Below are positions 9,388-20,430 of a stretch of 64,000 bases of DNA, piece after piece; the first letter of the stretch is position 1, and each line of letters begins with the position of its first letter. The stretch spans positions 2,930,638-2,994,637 of the forward strand of contig NC_133486.1 of assembly GCF_025370935.1 (NCBI RefSeq). Direction: 5' to 3'. This DNA is from Choristoneura fumiferana (taxonomy: Eukaryota > Arthropoda > Insecta > Lepidoptera > Tortricidae). A model generated the notes under the pieces. It ran no database searches, had not been told where the DNA came from, and was given only the letters and a program-made list of their open reading frames with translations. A program made the position numbers and the translations under genes.

Positions 9388-12300
9388 CCAGCACACCTGC
9401 ACTTCGAGCTCCTCCAGACGAACGCGAACCACTGTGCCAGGGCCCAGGACCTTCTGGTCCAGGTCATGGCGGAGTGGCGTGTGGACGTTGCGGTCGTTGC
9501 TGAGCCCTACGCTGTCCCCCCTCAGCCAAACTGGGTCGGGGACACCGAGGGCTCAGTAGGCATAGTTGTGCCAGCGGTTGGCGGCCAGCGCCTATCGCTG
9601 AGGGAGAGGGGCCCTGGCTATGTCGCTGCAAATTGGGGGGAAGTAGTCATCGTGGGGACATACTTCTCCCCAAACCGGCACTTCGCCGATTTCGAGGCAT
9701 ACCTGATCCGGTTGGAGCAAGTGGTGCAGAGGGCGGCACCAGCCCAAGTAATCCTGATGGGGGACCTCAACGCCAAATGCACGGCGTGGGGGTGCCCCAT
9801 CACGGATCAGAGGGGGGCACTTTTGCGGGACTGGGCCGTCATGGTCGGCCTAGTCCTGCAAAATGTGGGCACCGCAAACACCTGCGTCCGGTGGCAGGGA
9901 GGATCCATAGTGGATGTGACGTTCGCTAGCCCTGCCATCGGCGCACGTATCAGCGAATGGCGCGTGCTTGAGGAGGTGGAGACCCTGTCTGATCACCTTT
10001 ATATAAGGTGCAGGGTCTCCACAGCCTCCCCCGGTCCAAGGACCACACGGTCGAGCGTCGGGAGACGGGACTTCCCAAGGTGGGCGGTTTCCCGCCTGGA
10101 CCAAGCCCGAGCCGAAGAGTGTGCCATCGTGCAGGCGTGGTGCACCGACCCCCCCGGGAACTGGGGGTCGAACAGAGGGCCGTTAGTTTCCGGGAGGACC
10201 TCACAGCCGTATGTGACGCGGCAATGCCGAGAGCGAGGCGCTTCACACCCAAGACCAGCGTCTACTGGTGGTCGCAGGACCTGGCGGACCTGCGGGCCGC
10301 CAGTGACGCTGCGCGCCGCGCCTTCACGCGATGCCGCCGGCGCAGGACCAGGTTACCTGGGGAAGAGGAGCGCCACTTGATCAACCTCCGTGCGGCCAAG
10401 AAGGCGCTTTCGACGGCCATTGCGGCGGCCAAGGACTCCGCCTACAAGGAGTTCTTGGCCACCCTGGATGCGGATCCGTGGGGGCGACCGTATCGCATGG
10501 TGCGAGCTAAGCTTAAGACGGCCCCCCCCACGGAAGACCTTGAGCCGGCTCTGCTCAACACTGTCCTGGAGGGCCTGTTCCCAGACAGCCCTCCCTTCGA
10601 CCCGCCACGTATGACGGAGCCAAGTGCAGAGCCGGCGGTGGCCCGAAACATTCCCCCGGTAACGCAGGAGGAGATGACCCTAGCGGTGTGCCGACTAAAG
10701 GGCGCCCCCAAAGCACCGGGGCCAGACGGAGTGCCCAGAAAAGCCTTGCGCATCGCCTTGAAGCATCTCGGGGGCCGCCTTAGTGCGCTATTTGACGAGT
10801 GTCTGGCGGTGGGGCGGTTCCCGAGATGTTGGAAAGAGGGAAGACTGGTCCTGCTCCGGAAGGAAGGTCGACCAGCTGACTCCCCCTCCGGCTACAGGCC
10901 GCTAGTAATGCTGGATGAGACGGGAAAGCTACTCGAAAGAGTTATAGCTTCCCGTATCAGCCAGCACCTAGCGGACGTAGGGCCAAACCTCTCGGAGGGC
11001 CAATTCGGGTTCCGGGTGGGGCGCTCTACCATGGACGCACTGTCCGCCCTGAAGGGGTTCTCTGAAGAGGCAGCCGAGAGGGGCCAGGGGGCGGTGGCGG
11101 TGTCGCTAGACATCGCCAACGCCTTCGGGTCCCTCCCTTTCGAGGTGATAGGGGAGGCGCTCCGATACCACGGAGTGCCCCTCTATCTCCGAAGAATTGT
11201 GGAGCACTACCTGACTGAGAGGGTAGTGCTCTACATGGGGAGAGGAGGTTCGCGGATGGCGAGGTCAGTAACCAGCGGTGTTCCACAGGGGTCCGTCCTG
11301 GGACCCCTGCTCTGGAACATCGGTTATGACTGGGTCATCCGCGGAGCGGTGCTGCCCCGAATGGCGATAATCTGCTTCGCAGATGACACTCTTGTCGCCG
11401 TACGGGGCACCACCTATGAGGAGGTTGCTAGAAGAGCGGAGGTATGCGCGTCGATGGTGGTTGACCGGGTTGGGGCCTTGGGGCTCAGGGTGAGTCTCAC
11501 TAAGACTGAGGCCCTGTGCTTCAGGGGCCCAAGGTGGAGGCTTCCGCGAGGCGCATGCCTCCAAATCAATGGCGAGACCGTCGAGGTGAAGACCCACATC
11601 AAATATCTGGGCCTCACCCTCGACGGCAATTGGAAGTTCGAGGAACACTTCCGCAAAATGGCTCCTCGGCTGGTAGGAGCTGCGGGAGCACTCAGCCGGC
11701 TCCTGCCCAATACAGGGGGGCCTGATGCCCCCTGCAGGCGACTGTTTGCAGGGGTCATCAGGAGTATGGCGCTGTACGGGGCACCGATATGGGCCGGCGC
11801 TCTCACTGCCAGGACCAAACCCCTCCTTCGGAGGCCCCAAAGGGTCATGGCGGTGAGGATGTGCCGGGCATATCGGACGGTGGGCTGGGCAGCGGCCTGC
11901 GCTTTGGCCGGCACCCCTCCTTGGGAGATCGAGGCAGGGATGCTGGCCGATGCGTATAGGGCGCGTTGTGAGAGGAGGGATCACGACGAGGTCCCCCTGG
12001 CCCCTCAGGAACTGGCGAGAGCCCGTGAACTCGGGAGGGAAAGGGTCATGGAGCGCTGGGTGGATGAACTGGCGGATGCCGAATACGGCACCCGAACCAT
12101 TGATGCCATCCGCCCAGTGCTCCTGGAATGGTGCAAGAGGGGCCATGGGGCTCTAACGTTCCGCCTTGTGCAGGTGCTTTCCGGACACGGTTGCTTCGGA
12201 CGGTACCTGTACAGGGTGGCACGAAGGGAGACGACGCCAGCATGCCACGAGTGCGGCGCCGGCGAGGATACGGCGCAGCACACCCTCGAGGTGTGCCGGG

Positions 12301-12521
12301 CCTGGTCGGACCGTCGCCGCACTCTGGTGGCGGAAATTGGCGGTGACCTGTCGCTTCCCAGCATCATAAACGCAATGCTGAGGAGCGAAAGTTCCTGGGA
12401 GGCTGTCTCCTCCTTCTGCGAAGAAGTCGTTTTGCAGAAGGAGGAGAGGGAGCGGGAGCGCGAGAACGACCCTCTCGCGCACCCGCTCCGGCGAAGACGA
12501 GCGGGAGGAAGGCGGCAATAA
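9385..12521 (+). CDS. ORF2 (endonuclease + reverse transcriptase), one frame break
   Basis: About 1045 codons. Domains in order: APE-like endonuclease (residues about 1-220, with GDLNAK near 127 and SDHLYI near 202), a linker, reverse transcriptase (about 430-750, catalytic FADDTL near 664), and a C-terminal Cys/His cluster (CHECG...H...C near 953-970) preceded by SGHGCFG. The endonuclease would nick telomeric repeats and the RT prime on them. The reading frame changes once, at a run of seven C at 10149-10155: the first part is open to 10380 and the rest from 10008 onward. The shift equals the loss of one base, so it is either an inactivating mutation or a homopolymer miscall. The second element aligns across both halves. 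Confidence 0.88.
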
Positions 12522-12604
12522 TATGCCGCATTTCTGCCTGACGGCGGTGCCGGCTAGTAGGGGTCAGGAGCTCCCCTGATAGCCGAACGGCCCACAAATT
12601 CCTG

Positions 12605-12720
12605 TCCTACCAAACCCTACCCTACCCTACCCTAACCTACCCTAACCTACCCTAACCTACCCTACCCTACCCTACCCTACCCTAAACCTACCCTACCCTA
12701 CCCTACCCTACCCTACCCTA
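12605..12720 (+). repeat. (CCCTA)n / (CCTAA)n array in the retrotransposon 3' UTR
   Basis: About 110 bp of CCCTA, CCCTAA and CCTAACC units, i.e. degenerate telomeric sequence in the opposite orientation to the flanking GGTTAGG target. It lies 85 bp after the ORF2 stop and 400 bp before the poly-A tail, so it is part of the transcript rather than of the flank. Confidence 0.85.
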
Positions 12721-13125
12721 AATTTTAAAGCCAAACGGAGGAGAAAGGGCGTTCACGGAATGGTGAAGGTAAGCCCCGACCAGACAAGACATTGACTGAC
12801 TGACACGACAAGACGCAACGTGGCGGCACAGCGGGCGAGGGCGAGGACTCCCGGACCCGCATTGCACGTGCCGTCCTGACCGAGCGCCCCTAAAACCCTA
12901 GGGGCGCAGCGCCCCAATACCATCCTGGGGCGCAGAGAGGAAGCCCATCCCGGGCTGGCCTGCGGCGTCGCGGTGACATGTCCGCGATCCCGTGGCGACC
13001 GCATAAGGGCCGAGAGGGTAAGGTCGTGTGGTTTTTATTCGGTATGCCCCCTCTTGGGGGAGAGCCCGAAAGACCCCACCCGCTGCCTCGAGCGGGGGAC
13101 ATGCATAAGGCGCATTTTCCACACG

Positions 13126-13161
<36 letters not shown>

Positions 13162-13163
<2 letters not shown>

Positions 13164-13176
13164 TTAGGTTAGGTTA
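13162..13176 (+). repeat. (TTAGG)n junction between two SART-like elements
   Basis: Three GGTTA units sit directly after the poly-A tail of the first element and directly before the truncated ORF1 of the second. Confidence 0.85.
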
Positions 13177-14303
13177 CCAGAGAAGACCGTCCAACAAGCT
13201 GCGGAGGATGCTGCTACTGGCCATGCCTCGGCTGATCCGAAGCGGAAAAATGGAAGGTCAAAGAAAAGTAAGAAGGCGGAAAGTAATAAACAACCGCCCC
13301 CACTGCCCCCACCGCTTCCACCGCCTCCCCCGCCCAAGCCACCTGAAAAGCCTGACAAGTGGACGAGGGTGGAAAGGAAAGGGAAGCGGAAGAAAAAGAA
13401 AGCGAAGAATGTGAAAAAGGCAGAGATTGACGCTCCAAATGGCAAACGCAAGAAGGGAACCAACAAGCTCCGTCCGCCTCGCTCAGCAGCAGTCGTAATG
13501 ACGCTGCTGGAGCCAAAGGCGACGGAAAGTGGGGCAGACTTTGGTTCAGTTCTTGCGGATGCCAAAAGGAAGATAAGACTGGAGGATCTGGGCATCTCTG
13601 GCCTCCGCCTGAGAAAGGCCCAAACCGGGGCATACATCATGGAGGTACCCGGTACGACAAGTGGCGACAAGGCAGATGCATTGGCCAAAAAACTGGCTGA
13701 GGTCACGGACCCAGCTGTAGTTCGAGTGTCCAGGCCCATCAAATGCGCAGAACTGCGCATTTCAGGCCTAGACGAGTCCGTTCTGTCCACCGACGTGGTA
13801 ACGGCGGTCGCTCATGCAGGGGGCTGCGCAGAGGCTGAGATTAGGCCCGGAGACGTTATTTACGGTCGCTCTGGTCTGGGAACAGTATGGCTGCGCTGTC
13901 CTATTCCGGCGGCTAAAAAGGTGGTAGAGGCGGGAAGGCTGCTGGTGGGCTGGGTGTCGGCGCAGGTCAAGCTGCTCGATGCCCGCCCCCTGCGCTGCTT
14001 CCGCTGCCTCGAGGTGGGCCACGTGAAGGCGAAGTGTAAGGCGCGGTGGATCGCAGCCTGCTTTGCTACCGCTGCGGATGTCCCGGCCACGTGGCAAACG
14101 CATGTGCAGCAGCACCACACTGCGTGCTGTGCGCGGAGGCCGGGTTAGCGGCCACTCACAAGGTGGGTAGCAAGGCGTGCAACCCACACAAACCCAAGCG
14201 GAGCAAAGCTGATAAAGGGCCACAATCCGCTTCACAGCCAAGCACCCAGAAGGGCAGCACAACCGAGCCCCGGGCCGAGGAGGACGAAATGATACACGAG
14301 TAA
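13177..14303 (+). pseudogene. Truncated, frameshifted ORF1 (Gag) of second SART-like element
   Basis: The frame is open from the telomere junction (13177) although the first ATG is at 13369; the N-terminal half is missing. It contains a Lys/Pro-rich hinge, the conserved pre-knuckle domain (ELRISGLDES), knuckle 1 (CFRCLEVGHVKAKC) and, after a one-base loss near 14044, knuckles 2 and 3 (CYRCGCPGHVANAC; CVLC...H...C) in another frame. The stop at 14301 is two codons ahead of a second in-frame TAA that overlaps the ORF2 ATG. Confidence 0.75.
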
Positions 14304-14308
14304 TTGTA

Positions 14309-17300
14309 ATGGCTCCAACTTCAATTCGCTACTTACAGGCGAACATCAACCACTGCGCCAGAGCCCAGGATCTTTTGTTCCAGAGCATGGCGGAGTGGTT
14401 GATTCATGTCGCAGTAGTAGCCGAGCCATACTCGGTGCCCCACAGGGATAACTGGGTGGGCGACCTGGACAGCCTCGTAGCGCTGGCCACTCAACCACCG
14501 GCTGGCTCTGCGCCGCTCGAGAGAGTGGTGCGGGGCCATGGCTACGTGGCTGCCAGCATCGGCAACACCATGGTCGTAGGGGTATACTTCTCGCCGAGCA
14601 GAGCTCTTGCTGAATTCGAGGTTTTCCTCGATGAAGTGCGGGCTCTGATCGGCAGAAGCAACCCGGAACTACTGCTAGTCGCGGGGGACTTCAACGCCAA
14701 ATCAGTGGCTTGGGGTTCCCCCGCGACTGACGTGCGCGGTCAAACGCTGGTGGAGTGGGCAGCGGCTACAGGTTTGGGCGTCCTGAACCAAGGGACGGTA
14801 GACACGTGCGTGCGGCAGCAGGGTGGCTCCATCGTCGACATCACGTTCGCCAATGCCGCCCTGGCGCGCCGTGTCCAAGGCTGGGAGGTACTAGAGGGAG
14901 TGGAGACGCTATCGGACCACCGATACATTCGATTTGAAGTCTCCGCTCACCACACCGACCCGGACGGCCTAAGCCGTTCCCTGCAGGGAGATAGCCCAAG
15001 ATGGGCAGTCAAACGGCTTGACCGGGACCTACTGCATGCGGCGGCCTTGGTCCAAGCTTGGCCGGAAGCGCCCGAAGCCCCGGCAGATGTTGAAGAAGAA
15101 GCAGCCTGGCTCAGCGGGGCCATGACGCAGATCTGCGATGCTGCAATGCCGCGGGTCAAGCCCAGTGGGCCGAGGCGGAATGTGTACTGGTGGTCCGCAG
15201 AACTATCGCAGCTGCGCAAGTCGTGCGTGGCTGCGAGACGCCAGTACACGAGGAGCCGAAGGCGGAGAAGGCGGGATCTGGCGGCCGAAGATGACTTGTA
15301 TGCGAGGTACAGGGCGGCTAGCAGAGCCCTCAGCGTGGCCATTGGCCAAGCCAAAGACCTGGCGGAGCAGGAAATGCTGGAGACTCTGAACAGCGATCCG
15401 TGGGGAAGACCGTACAAGTCGGTGAGGGGCAAACTTCGCCCTTGGGCCCCCCCACTCACGCAAAGTCTCCAGCCGGACCTGGTGAGCCAAATTGTGGGAG
15501 CTCTATTCCCACAGCGGGGCGAACACCTGCCCCCGCGAATGGCTCCAGTAACTCCGATGGTGGATGAAACCATACCGGAGGTGACAGAGGATGAATTGGG
15601 GTTGGCAGTACTCAAGCTAAAGGCCAAAAACACTGCCCCCGGTCCTGATGGTACTCCGGGCCGCGCCTGGGTTTTAGCACTAGGTCCTTTAGAGCAAAGG
15701 GTGAGAGCTCTATTCTCCGCGTGCCTGGCACAGGGTCGCATACCTCGGGCGTGGAAATGCGGAAAGTTGGTGCTTCTAAGGAAGGAAGGGCGACCGGCCG
15801 ATTCCCCTTCGGGGTACAGACCGATCGTCCTTCTTGACGAGAAGGCCAAGCTGTTCGAGCGGGTAGTGGCTGCCCGTCTCGTTCGACATTTGGAGGACCA
15901 AGGGCCGGGCCTGAGCGCGTGCCAGTACGGATTCCGCCAGGGCAGGTCCACCATCGACGCTATAGCGAGGGTGAGGGCCCTGGCGGATGAAGCGGTTTCC
16001 CGGGGGGAGGTGGTGTTGGCGGTGTCCCTGGACATTGCCAATGCTTTTAACACCCTTCCCTGGGAAACGATCAAGGAGGCGCTCAGGTACCACAACGTAC
16101 CTGAGTACTTGCGTAGGGTAGTGGGGTCATACCTCTCTGAGCGGGCGATCCGTTACCCTACGCAGCATGAGTGGGTGGAGCGGCAGATGTCGTGCGGTGT
16201 CCCACAGGGGTCAGTCTTAGGACCACTCCTGTGGAACATCGGCTACGACTGGGTGCTGCGGGGCGCTAACCTGCCGGGGGTCGAAATAACGTGCTATGCG
16301 GATGACACCCTCGTCACAGCCCGCGGCGCCACCATACGTGAGGCTTCCTTGCTGGCTACAGCCGGCGTGGCCCTGACGGTGGATAGAATTAGAAGGCTAG
16401 GCCTCGAGGTCGCCCTCCACAAGTCCGAAGCCATATGCTTCCATGGACCTCGTAGGGCACCTCCAGGCAATACAAGCATAATAGTGAGTGGAGTTTCCAT
16501 CGGCGTTGAGAAGACGATGAAGTATCTAGGACTCGTCCTCGACAGCCGATGGAACTTCCAGGATCACTTCCGGCGCTTGGCTCCTAAGCTGATCGGATCA
16601 GCATCGGCGTTGAGTCGGCTCCTTCCAAACGTGGGCGGGCCGAAGGCGGGCTGCCGCCGACTGTACACGGGCGTGGTGCGGTCGATGGCCCTGTACGGAG
16701 CACCGATATGGGTGGATTCCCTTACCGCCCAAAACAAGACCCTCCTGCGGCAACCGCAGAGGGTCATGGCGGTTAGGGTAACGAGGGCGTACCGCACCAC
16801 CTCGTTCGAGGCGGCCTGCGTTCTGGCGGGCACCCCACCGTGGGAGCTGGATGCCGAAGTGCTAGCCGAAGTCTACCAGCGGGTAGCCGAGGCACGCGCC
16901 AGAGGGGAACGGCCCTGTCCGGAAGAGATAAGGCGGTGGAGAGACATCTCCCGCCAAACTCTCTTCCGGAAATGGCTGGAGGCTCTGGAGCGGCCGAGCG
17001 CCGGCCACTGGACCATATCGGGGTCCGGCCAGTCTTAGAAAGATGGGGTCGAAAGGACATGGGGTGTTGTCTCCTTCCATCTAGCGCAGGTACTGTCGGG
17101 GCATGGCTGCTTCGGCAAGTACCTGTGCAAGATCGCAAGGAGGGAGACAACACCAATGTGCCACCACTGCGGCGGGGCGGAGGACACCGCGCAGCACACG
17201 CTGCAGATGTGTCCCGCCTTTGACGGGCAACGAGCCAGCCTCAAGGCAGCGATAGGGAATGACCTCTCGCTACCGGCCGTCGTTAAAGCCATGACCGACA

Positions 17301-17479
17301 GCGAGAGGTCGTGGATCGCCATGGCCTCCTTCTGCGAGGAGGTGATGGCGATAAAAGAGGGAGCGGAGCGTGAGCGGGAAGAGGACCCGTCCTCTCAGCC
17401 CATGCGCCGCAGGCGAGTTGGGCGACGGCGGTTAGGCTATAACCGCCGCAATTTCCGCCCTAATAGGGACTGCGGGTGA
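14309..17479 (+). pseudogene. Frameshifted ORF2 (endonuclease/RT) of second SART-like element
   Basis: The main frame is open for 909 codons (14309-17038): endonuclease (GDFNAK near 14690, SDHRYI near 14916), RT with CYADDTL near 16293, then a break. Between about 17000 and 17060 the homologous reading moves one frame back and returns, and the original frame has a TAG at 17036. It resumes with SGHGCFGKYL and the CHHC...H...C cluster, ending at 17479. Two compensating single-base changes near the C-terminus are the only visible damage in ORF2. Confidence 0.8.
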
Positions 17480-17620
17480 CGGCACGGGATGCCCGTCCCC
17501 TGCCGTTATGGTCCCCGAGCTGGTAGCGCGCCATGTGTTCCGGCGCGCCTACAGCGATGAGTAAGGAGGGATTGCTCCTCCGTGTCGGGTCCAAGAATGG
17601 ACAACTGTCGGCGCTTTCCG

Positions 17621-17720
17621 NNNNNNNNNNNNNNNNNNNNNNNNNNNNNNNNNNNNNNNNNNNNNNNNNNNNNNNNNNNNNNNNNNNNNNNNNNNNNNNN
17701 NNNNNNNNNNNNNNNNNNNN
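17621..17720. other. Assembly gap (100 N)
   Basis: Exactly 100 N, the usual placeholder for a gap of unknown size. It separates the telomere-type cluster from the host-gene block and hides the 3' end of the second SART-like element. Confidence 0.99.
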
Positions 17721-17866
17721 ACAGAATACAATCTACTTACCAAGTTTCAACAGTATAGTTCTTATAGTTTCGGAAAAAAGCGGCTGTGACATACGGACGG
17801 ACAGACAGACAGACATGACGAATCCATAAGGGTTCCGTTTTTTGCCATTAGGATACGGAACCGTAA
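17721..17866 (+). repeat. Interspersed repeat with (GACG/GACA)n and GGTTCCGTTTTTTGCCATT tail
   Basis: The order 'acatacggacggacagacagacagac...aagggttccgttttttgcc...acggaacc' is a very common lepidopteran repeat tail, related to 1880-2022. Confidence 0.55.
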
Positions 17867-19940
17867 AAAGAAAGCGCTCAAACGTTATTGCTGCAACTCT
17901 TTTGCGTAAATACTTGGTAGTACAAAATTGAATTTATGTATCTCATAGCAGCACTTTCTCTGTAAAAAATCCAAAAAGGAACTTCCGTTGCGTAACGATC
18001 GCGAAAAGACAATTTCTGTGTATAAAACTATAAATCATTTGGAATTCAGTTGCATTTGCAATAGTAATAGCAAGGGGTTTGTGAAGTTATTTTTGCGCAA
18101 ATAACGTGACTTTAAATGCCAGTGGAGCGGGAGAAGCCTTGCGAGATAAGAATGCGCGGCAGCTGCGCGCGGGAATGCGCACCTGCGCGCGCGCATCTGC
18201 CGCGCCGCCTCACCCTAGGGCCCGAGGTCCAGCATCAAGCCTTAAGATCATTTTATTCGGACGAAGGGGAGCTCCCCCCCCCGTTGCTAACTGTTAAATC
18301 AAAAAATAGTTAATTACAGATAACTTAATTCATAAATGCGATACCCCCTGTGATACCTACCCTTCGTGTTCGGTGATTTCTTCCCATCAGGTGACCCACA
18401 TGCTCGTTTTGCCCCTCCTACGTATAAAAAAACATGATGCTACTCTGAAGCGGCCATCGGTTGCGTGTAATTTTGACCGTATCTCCCTTTCGTACTTGGT
18501 CCTTCGTCGTCGTAGAGGACGACATAGAGGACGACGCAATTGTGTTTTTAGTACCTAACACACGAACACCTAACTCTTATCAGGTTATCACACTTTGAAA
18601 ACCCCGTTGCGATGCATTTGATGACGGCTGATCACTTGTGTTTATATTGTGATAAATCCTCCCCACTGACCATTTGTACGTATTTATATTTGTATTTGAC
18701 CTAAGTAGGTACAATAACAGTTACGTGAAGATCATGAATGATAGATAATAATATGATAGACCAAGATAGTGAGCGAAATTTTATTCTAATATTGATAAAT
18801 AAAGTGCTAAATAATGGATACATAGTGCTCGTCACGCACGTCACGCATTGCAGTAACAAACATGATAACGCGATGTGTAATGGGGAACCGTTCACCATAA
18901 AATGATAATTGACGAAATAAAAGAATGTGATTTCTTTCCAACATACGTCGCGGACCCCACTTCACGCATACGGGATCTTACACTAAAATAAATCGTATCA
19001 GGCACCGGATTCATTTGACTAAAGGACCCCGGTGTAGGTAAAAAATACTTTTGTCAATTATAATCGCGGACCAGGGGGAGAGCTTTCAAGAAAGACAAGT
19101 TTTTGCGGCGGCACCTGGCGCACGCGCATCCCGGCTAATGACAGCCTGCCGGGCGTGCCATCGCAAAGTGAGCCGTGGCTGCAGGCCGCAAGGTCCACAC
19201 TGCGCCGCGCCGCCCGGCAAGCTGCGCTTCTTATTTGATATCTGCCACTTTCCAGAATCGCTTTTGAACTGAAGGCTCACTGCGCGCACGCATCCGTCAT
19301 CTGGCGCGCTGGAAATTGTAAATTTAAATATGTACTCGTAACGTATCTATTGGAGAATGTAACGTTCGTTATAATTTTACGAGCTGTCTCCCGCTTCTTT
19401 ATCTGTAAAGATTTCGTTTATTGTCCTTCTCCGGGTCTTAAACTATCTGCTAATCACGATTCACGATGAATCGAGTTCTTTATACGTGAAAGTGTAAAAA
19501 CAAACATACTGGCGTATAATAATCGCGAATATTTGCGGTAATAATGTTAGTTGCGATGTCATCGACGTACCTACATTTATTTACTAAATTTATTAAATCT
19601 GTTCTATCCAGATAATACAACACAGTTGCGAAACAATTAATTTTGGCCCAAATTTCCATCAATAGAGGGTGTAGCCGATGTACTTACGTGGTTTGATTGC
19701 AATGAGCACCGTAGTTTACGCTCAAAATAAGTTTGTAACGCGCGCACAGTTTTTTCATACGTGGACTACCGAGTTTCCTGTAAAATATAATAACTAACGG
19801 GACAAATAAATGATCTAGAGATACTTGGGCGATAATTGTTATTGATATCACAAAACTGTCTTCAGCGTTCCGAGGAATTGCATCTTATTGACTTGTGTTC
19901 AAACCAAACTATAGATCTAGGTTTGAAACATCTTATAACC
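17867..19940. other. Non-coding spacer or intron, nothing firm
   Basis: Two GC-rich islands (about 18115-18235 and 19080-19230) lie in AT-rich DNA. Short frames over them have no recognisable domain, no consistent splice pairing and no homologue that I can name. This could be intron of the upstream part of the GRAF-type gene. Confidence 0.4.
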
Positions 19941-19944
19941 TAAC

Positions 19945-20170
19945 CAACAAAAAGTTGGAAAACACCCGACATTGTCACTTCAAAGTTCAATATCTCAAAA
20001 ACGGCTGAACCTATTTAGATAAAACATGTCTACGAACCTGCTTTCAAATTAAAAAAAACCGCATTCAAATCGGTCCACCCGTTTAAGAGCTACGGTGCCA
20101 CAGACAGACAGACAGACACACATAGCGGTCAAATTTATAATACCCCTCTTTTTGCGTCGGGGGTTAAAAA
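19945..20170 (+). repeat. Interspersed repeat ending in GCGTCGGGGGTTAAAAA
   Basis: The segment reads 'aaatcggtccacccg...acagacagacagacacacatagcgg...acccctctttttgcgtcgggggttaaaaa'. I recognise this as one of the most frequent interspersed tails in lepidopteran introns. Confidence 0.6.
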
Positions 20171-20390
20171 TGTACTTAGGCAAGGCGAGCTTAGACCATA
20201 AGTCTCTCAGTTTTCATAATTAATAAGCTTCACAACCGGGTCAACGTTATGGACGAGTTTCGACCTGTCCCTAGAAGCCCTAGCGCTTCGGTGGCCATGG
20301 TCCGTGGCGCAGGTGGCAGGTGCCACGTGTGCCCCCCCCACCCCCTCCACGCCACCTGGCCGCGCGCGCCAATCACAGCGCCGCGCGCCC

Positions 20391-20430
20391 CATAAATACC
20401 GGCGCGTCACTGCCGCCGCCGCAGTGAGAT
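20391..20430 (+). promoter_or_regulatory. Candidate TATA promoter in a GC-rich island
   Basis: ATAAATA at 20393-20399 is followed about 25-30 bp later by GCAGTGAGA, an initiator-like sequence, inside a CpG-rich island (20270-20500). A short frame starting with ATG at 20554 (MIICLSGFVIAG) would be in phase with the exon at 21615 if a weak GTCCGT donor at about 20588 were used. This could be an alternative promoter of the GRAF-type gene. The splice is unproven. Confidence 0.25.

Larger units (their letters stand above)
6600..13161 (+). mobile_element. SART-like telomere-specific non-LTR retrotransposon, nearly complete
   Basis: A 6.56-kb unit bounded by GGTTAGG on both sides: 5' UTR (6600-7249), ORF1, ORF2, a 640-bp 3' UTR and a poly-A tail of about 35 A (13127-13161) followed by GGTTAGG. 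Length, three zinc knuckles in ORF1, APE-type endonuclease plus RT in ORF2, and the TAATG stop/start overlap all fit the R1-clade SART family. The sense strand carries TTAGG after the tail, the SART orientation, opposite to the - strand elements at 3162-6555. The only obvious defect is one frame break in ORF2. Confidence 0.85.
13177..17620 (+). mobile_element. Second SART-like element, 5'-truncated, cut by gap
   Basis: It begins inside ORF1 immediately after TTAGG repeats, the normal outcome of incomplete reverse transcription, and runs through ORF2 into a 3' UTR that enters the N gap at 17621. Its proteins are clearly homologous to, but well diverged from, those of the element at 6600-13161, so it belongs to a separate subfamily. 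Several frame breaks make it inactive. Confidence 0.8.
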
